In this document: one piece after another, positions 60,510 through 64,000 of the stretch | Position numbering within the stretch: position 1 is the first letter of the stretch | Layout: every line of letters starts with the position of its first letter | Assembly (NCBI GenBank): GCA_031295385.1 | Contig: JAUMOL010000013.1 | Coordinates: forward strand, 1-64,000 | Length of the DNA stretch: 64,000 nt | Origin: Collinsella sp. | GTDB lineage: Bacteria; Actinomycetota; Coriobacteriia; Coriobacteriales; Coriobacteriaceae | Direction: 5' to 3' | Notes under the pieces: generated by a model | The model's input: only the letters and a program-made list of their open reading frames with translations | Database searches by the model: none | What the model was told of the DNA's origin: nothing | Position numbers and translations under genes: made by a program

Positions 60510-61376
60510 ATGGCATCGCGGCATCAGATTGTTTGCATGGTGGTCGATTGCGGCAGCCTGAAACGTGCGGCCGATGAGCTGGGCTATACGCAAAGCGCGG
60601 TGAGCCAGGCCGTCAAGGCGCTCGAGCGCGAGCTGGGTACCACGCTTATCGAGCGCGGTAAGCAGGGCGTGTCGCTTACGCGTGACGGTAAGCAGTACCT
60701 GCCGTATTTGCGACAGATTGTGACTGCCGAGGCTGAGCTCGAGGGCAAGCGCCAGGAGCTGCTGGGGCTTTCGTCGACCGATATTCGCATCGCGACGTTT
60801 ACCAACGTGAGCCGTACCGTGTTGCCGCGCGTGATTCGCGACTTTGGAGCCCTGCACCCGGGCGTGCACTTTACCCTCAAGCAGGGCGATTACACGCGCA
60901 ACGCCCAGTGGGTGCACGATGGCGTGGTCGATTTTTGCTTTACGGCACGCGGGTTTACCGCGGGGCTCGAGAAGCGCGTGGTCTATCATGACGAGTTGGT
61001 GGCATTGCTGCCGGCCGCGCATCCGCTGGCGGCAAAGGAAAAGGTGACGCTCGCCGACCTGGCTTCCGATCCGTTTTTGCTTCTGGATGAGGGCGAACAG
61101 AGCCTGGTGCTCGATGCATTCGCGGCGCATGGCCTGTCGCCGCACGTGACGAGTGAGGTCACCGACGACTACACCATCATGGCGATGGTGGAGGAGGGCC
61201 TAGGCGTGAGCATGCTCTACCGCCGTACTGTGGAGGGCATGCGGGCCGATATTCGCGTACGTCCCATCGTGCACGCCCCCTCGCGCGACGTGGTGGCCGC
61301 CTGGCGCAGCTGGGACACCATGCCCATCGCCACGAGGCGCTTTATCGACTATATGAGCTCGCATGTTGTCAATTAA
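60510..61376 (+). CDS. LysR-family transcriptional regulator
   Basis: A 288-residue regulator. HTH: MVVDCGSLKRAADELGYTQS, AVSQAVKALERELGTTLIER. The C-terminal periplasmic-binding-like effector domain has DIRIATFTNVSR and EGLGVSMLYRR. Divergent from the EamA gene and probably its regulator; the effector is unknown. Confidence 0.9.
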   Translation: MASRHQIVCMVVDCGSLKRAADELGYTQSAVSQAVKALERELGTTLIERGKQGVSLTRDGKQYLPYLRQIVTAEAELEGKRQELLGLSSTDIRIATFTNVSRTVLPRVIRDFGALHPGVHFTLKQGDYTRNAQWVHDGVVDFCFTARGFTAGLEKRVVYHDELVALLPAAHPLAAKEKVTLADLASDPFLLLDEGEQSLVLDAFAAHGLSPHVTSEVTDDYTIMAMVEEGLGVSMLYRRTVEGMRADIRVRPIVHAPSRDVVAAWRSWDTMPIATRRFIDYMSSHVVN

Positions 61377-61403
61377 TGGCTGGTGTGGCGTTGAGTGCGG
61401 TGT

Positions 61404-62786
61404 TTAGCGGGCTGTCGCTTTGGCTTGGGTGGCGCGATAGGTGCGTGCCGGGTGGCAGAGTAGCACCGCCACGACCATAAAGAACGCCGTGGTGCCCAGG
61501 CTGATGGGGTAGACCATCATGATGTTCGCAAAGGTGCGGAAGTGCGGGAACACGAAGAACACCCAATAGAAGCGGATGCCGCAGACGCAGATCATGGTGA
61601 TGAGGGCGGGCGTGAGCGAGATACCAAAGCCGCGCAGGTAGCCTGACATGTTTTCGTAGAACATGCTAAAGGCGTACGCCGGGAAGATTGAGCACACGCG
61701 GATATAGCCGATTGAGACGATGTTGGGATCGCTGTTAAAGAGCGACAAAATCTCGCGCCCCAGGCCGACAATAACGATAATTGTGGTGAGCGCAACGATA
61801 CCGCCTTCGACTAGGCAGACCTTGAGCGTCTTGGTGCAGCGGTCGATCTGGCGGGCACCGTGGTTTTGTCCCACAAAGGTGGTGCAAGCCTGGCTAAAGC
61901 TGTTGAGCAGGTTGTAGCACACGTACTCCAGGCTCATGGCGGCGCTCGATGCCGCCATGACCTCGGTGCCCAGGCTGTTGATGGCAGACTGGATGATGAT
62001 GTTGGCAACGGCAAAGACGGCGCTTTGGATGCCGGCGGGCAGGCCGATCTTGACGATGCGCTTGAGGGCGACGGGGTCGATAGCCAGGTCGCGTAGGGTG
62101 ACGCGGACGACGGAGTCGGTCTTGAGCAGGCGGATAAAAAGCGTGGCGGCGCTGACGGTGTAGGCGATGGCGGTGGCGATGGCGACGCCCGCGACACCCC
62201 AGTGGAGCACAGGGACAAAGATGAGATCCAGGCCAATGTTGAGGACGGTGGACACGGCAAGCGCCTGCAGCGGCATGCGGGTGATGCCGACGGAGCGGAA
62301 GATCGCGGCCTCAAAGTTGTAAAGCAAGATTGAGGGCATGCTGAGCAAAAAGACGCGCAGGTAGAGCGAAGCGAGCGGCATGGTTTCGGCGGGAACGTTG
62401 AGCGCGGCGAGCATGGGCTCGGCAAAGATCTCGCCCAGCGCGATGACGACAAAGCCCACGAGCGCCATTAAAATCGAGGTATGGACGGCGCGTTTGACCA
62501 TGTTCTGATCGTTGCGGCCGATAGCGTTGGCGATGACCACGTTGGAGCCAAGCGACATGCCAATAAACAGGTTGAGCATAAGGCTGGTAAGCGGAACATT
62601 GGAGCCGACCGCCGCCATGGCGAGGGTTCCCTGGTCGCCCGAGAAGTTACCGATGATGACCGTGGCGATGAGGTTCGACAGCTGCTCCAAGATGCTCGTG
62701 GCGGCCACGGGGAAGGCGAATAGGGGAATATTGCGCCACAGCGAGCCGGTGGTCATGTCAATGTGCTTAGATACGGTGTCAGCCAT
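61404..62786 (-). CDS. MATE-family multidrug efflux protein
   Basis: A 460-residue transporter with twelve spans in two MatE repeats: FPVAATSILEQLSNLIATVI, LMLNLFIGMSLGSNVVIANAIGRND, GLPAGIQSAVFAVANIIIQSA, CTTFVGQNHGARQ. NorM/DinF-like sodium or proton antiporter for cationic compounds. Start at 62786 (weak GAGAG site). Confidence 0.9.
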   Translation of the reverse strand: MADTVSKHIDMTTGSLWRNIPLFAFPVAATSILEQLSNLIATVIIGNFSGDQGTLAMAAVGSNVPLTSLMLNLFIGMSLGSNVVIANAIGRNDQNMVKRAVHTSILMALVGFVVIALGEIFAEPMLAALNVPAETMPLASLYLRVFLLSMPSILLYNFEAAIFRSVGITRMPLQALAVSTVLNIGLDLIFVPVLHWGVAGVAIATAIAYTVSAATLFIRLLKTDSVVRVTLRDLAIDPVALKRIVKIGLPAGIQSAVFAVANIIIQSAINSLGTEVMAASSAAMSLEYVCYNLLNSFSQACTTFVGQNHGARQIDRCTKTLKVCLVEGGIVALTTIIVIVGLGREILSLFNSDPNIVSIGYIRVCSIFPAYAFSMFYENMSGYLRGFGISLTPALITMICVCGIRFYWVFFVFPHFRTFANIMMVYPISLGTTAFFMVVAVLLCHPARTYRATQAKATAR

Positions 62787-62848
62787 ACGCTCTCAATCTC
62801 TAATATGCTCTTTCGTGCCTATTTGCGCAGACGATGATACTCCTAATC

Positions 62849-63002
62849 GACTAGTCATTGGGGACGTTCTTATAGTCGTTGGGGACGTTCTTAAACGACT
62901 AGTCGTTGGGGACACTCTTTGGCACCGACCAAAAGGAGTGTCCCTATGTGACGCAAGAGTGTCCCTTTTGGCTAGTCGTTTAAGAACGTCCCCAATGACT
63001 AG
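62849..63002. repeat. GGGGACGTTCTT nested palindrome, copy 3
   Basis: Outer arms GACTAGTCATTGGGGACGTT / AACGTCCCCAATGACTAG enclose a second GTCGTTGGGGACGTTCTT, an inner GGGGACACTCTT region and CCAAAAGG / CCTTTTGG arms. A more complex member of the family at 37666-37723 and 48899-48957. Confidence 0.85.
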
Positions 63003-63058
63003 GTGGGGAAGGCGTGCGACAATGGTGGGTGTTGTGTTGTTCGCGCTAAGGAGTTGCC

Positions 63059-63874
63059 ATGTTGTTGTGTCCCGTTTGCCATGAACCGTTGGTGGATGAC
63101 GAACGCGGCGCTGCATGCGCGGGCGGACACCGGTTTGACCGTGCTCGCGAGGGCTATCTATATCTGCTGCGCTCGTCCAAGAGCGGCGACTCCATGGGCG
63201 ATCCCAAGTCGCAGGCACGCAGCCGTCGCGACTTTCTGAACCGCGGTTACTATGCGCCGTTGCGCGATGCGATGGTCGAGCTGGTGCGCAAGCGGGCGGC
63301 TGGGCACGCTGCGTCTGCGAACGGCCCCATGACCTTGCTCGACATTTGTTGCGGCGAGGGCTACTACACCAGCGCCATGGGTACGGTTTCGGGCGTGGAT
63401 GCTTACGGCTTTGACCTTGGCAAGGAGATGGTGCGCCTGGCCGCCAAGCGCGGCGACGCGACCTACTTCGTGGCCAACATGAAGGATATCCCCGTGGCCG
63501 ATGGCGCCTTCGATATGGTGACCGAGCTCTTCGCTCCCTTTAACGAGCGTGAGTTTGCCCGCGTACTGGCGCCCGAGGGCTCACTCTATACCGTGGTGCC
63601 GGGCGCCCGTCATCTCTTTGGTCTCAAGGAGGTACTCTACGACACGCCGTACCTTAACGATGAGAAGCTGCCGAAGACCACCGAGCTCGAGTTAGTCGGA
63701 ACGCAGCGGGTATCTGCGAATATTACGCTCCAGACGCAGACCGACATTGAGGCGGTGTTCCAGATGACGCCGTACTACTACCGCACGCGCCCTGCCGACA
63801 AAGAGCGACTGGCAAACCTCGATACCCTTCAGACCGACATCGACTTCATCATCGCCGAGTACCGTCACAGCTAA
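63059..63874 (+). CDS. RlmA-like 23S rRNA guanine N1-methyltransferase
   Basis: A 271-residue SAM methyltransferase. The N-terminal zinc ribbon CPVCHEPL ... CAGGHRFDRAREGYLYLL is typical of RlmA(I)/(II); motif I is LLDICCGEGYYTSAMG; later DGAFDMVTELFAPFNE and VVPGARHLFGLKEVLY. Probably methylates G745/G748 in 23S rRNA helix 35; which position is not clear. Start at 63059 (AAGGAG). Confidence 0.9.
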   Translation: MLLCPVCHEPLVDDERGAACAGGHRFDRAREGYLYLLRSSKSGDSMGDPKSQARSRRDFLNRGYYAPLRDAMVELVRKRAAGHAASANGPMTLLDICCGEGYYTSAMGTVSGVDAYGFDLGKEMVRLAAKRGDATYFVANMKDIPVADGAFDMVTELFAPFNEREFARVLAPEGSLYTVVPGARHLFGLKEVLYDTPYLNDEKLPKTTELELVGTQRVSANITLQTQTDIEAVFQMTPYYYRTRPADKERLANLDTLQTDIDFIIAEYRHS

Positions 63875-63877
63875 CAA

Positions 63878-63910
63878 CCTGCCAAAAAGGGACAGGTTTA
63901 TTTTGGCAGG
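63878..63910. repeat. CCTGCCAAAA palindrome
   Basis: Perfect CCTGCCAAAA / TTTTGGCAGG arms around AGGGACAGGTTTA, directly after the methyltransferase stop. Confidence 0.75.
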
Positions 63911-63928
63911 CTTTATCTGGGCAAACGT

Positions 63929-63966
63929 AAAGGGCCGACCGCGGAGATGCGCGATCGGCCCTTTTT
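63929..63966 (+). terminator. Terminator after the methyltransferase
   Basis: AAAGGGCCGA / TCGGCCCTTT arms with a T-run; last clear feature of the window. Confidence 0.85.
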
Positions 63967-64000
63967 AGTTGCTTGGATGCAACAGAGGTTATGAGAAGCG

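Overview
The window looks like part of a gut actinobacterial chromosome. I infer a Coriobacteriia member, most likely Collinsella-like. The grounds are moderately high GC, dense short-spaced genes, abundant palindromic intergenic repeats, a second type IIA topoisomerase pair, CXXC/4Fe-4S/TlpA redox genes and OFA-type MFS carriers. This is inference from gene content and was not checked against a database. No rRNA or tRNA gene was found.

Region by region. 0-7 kb is an accessory patchwork. It holds a conspicuously GC-rich lantibiotic-immunity-type cassette (ABC ATPase, two permeases, response regulator, histidine kinase, all leftward), a truncated TetR start, a ToxN/AbiQ-type toxin, a yjdF gene behind a probable yjdF (azaaromatic) riboswitch, and the nonsense-marked tail of a DUF4143-type ATPase. 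7-10.2 kb has a MerR regulator divergent from a carboxymuconolactone decarboxylase-cupin fusion, an alpha/beta hydrolase and a flavodoxin-like reductase. 10.3-17 kb has an AAA ATPase with a 3 x 19 bp repeat upstream, a ParC/ParE-like topoisomerase pair, and an XRE regulator with a membrane partner. 17-22.6 kb has a 1455-residue sortase-anchored surface protein and a frameshifted LuxR-type regulator. 22.7-26.7 kb has a two-component system divergent from a CXXC / 4Fe-4S / TlpA redox operon. 26.9-30.2 kb is one giant ABC-FtsX fusion.

30.3-36.3 kb is the most interesting metabolic locus: MFS carrier, divergent TetR, agmatine-deiminase-family enzyme, a carbamoyltransferase that keeps the carbamoyl-phosphate half of its active site but has lost the ornithine-pocket motifs, and a second paralogous MFS carrier. 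A palindrome with CTACCG/CGGTAG arms lies in front of the deiminase, with weaker relatives in front of the first carrier. I read this as a ureido/guanidino-compound catabolic or exchange system with an unassigned substrate.

36.7-64 kb is housekeeping mixed with transport and sensing: a tRNA-dihydrouridine synthase, TrmO, a PatB-like lyase, two hybrid histidine kinases with solute-binding-protein sensors (one with a separate lipoprotein, one fused), a K+ channel, LOG protein, ClC channel, two EamA exporters, a GntR/ABC operon, RF3, a VUT transporter, SDR, uracil-DNA glycosylase, LysR, MATE and an RlmA-like methyltransferase.

Several families of long palindromic intergenic elements punctuate the window: a ~180 bp element (2 copies) with covarying outer stems, a 73 bp hairpin repeat (2 copies), a 243 bp palindrome, GGGGACGTTCTT palindromes (3 loci), TGTGACAAAGGG palindromes (3), and three 55 bp hairpins at exactly 80 bp spacing.
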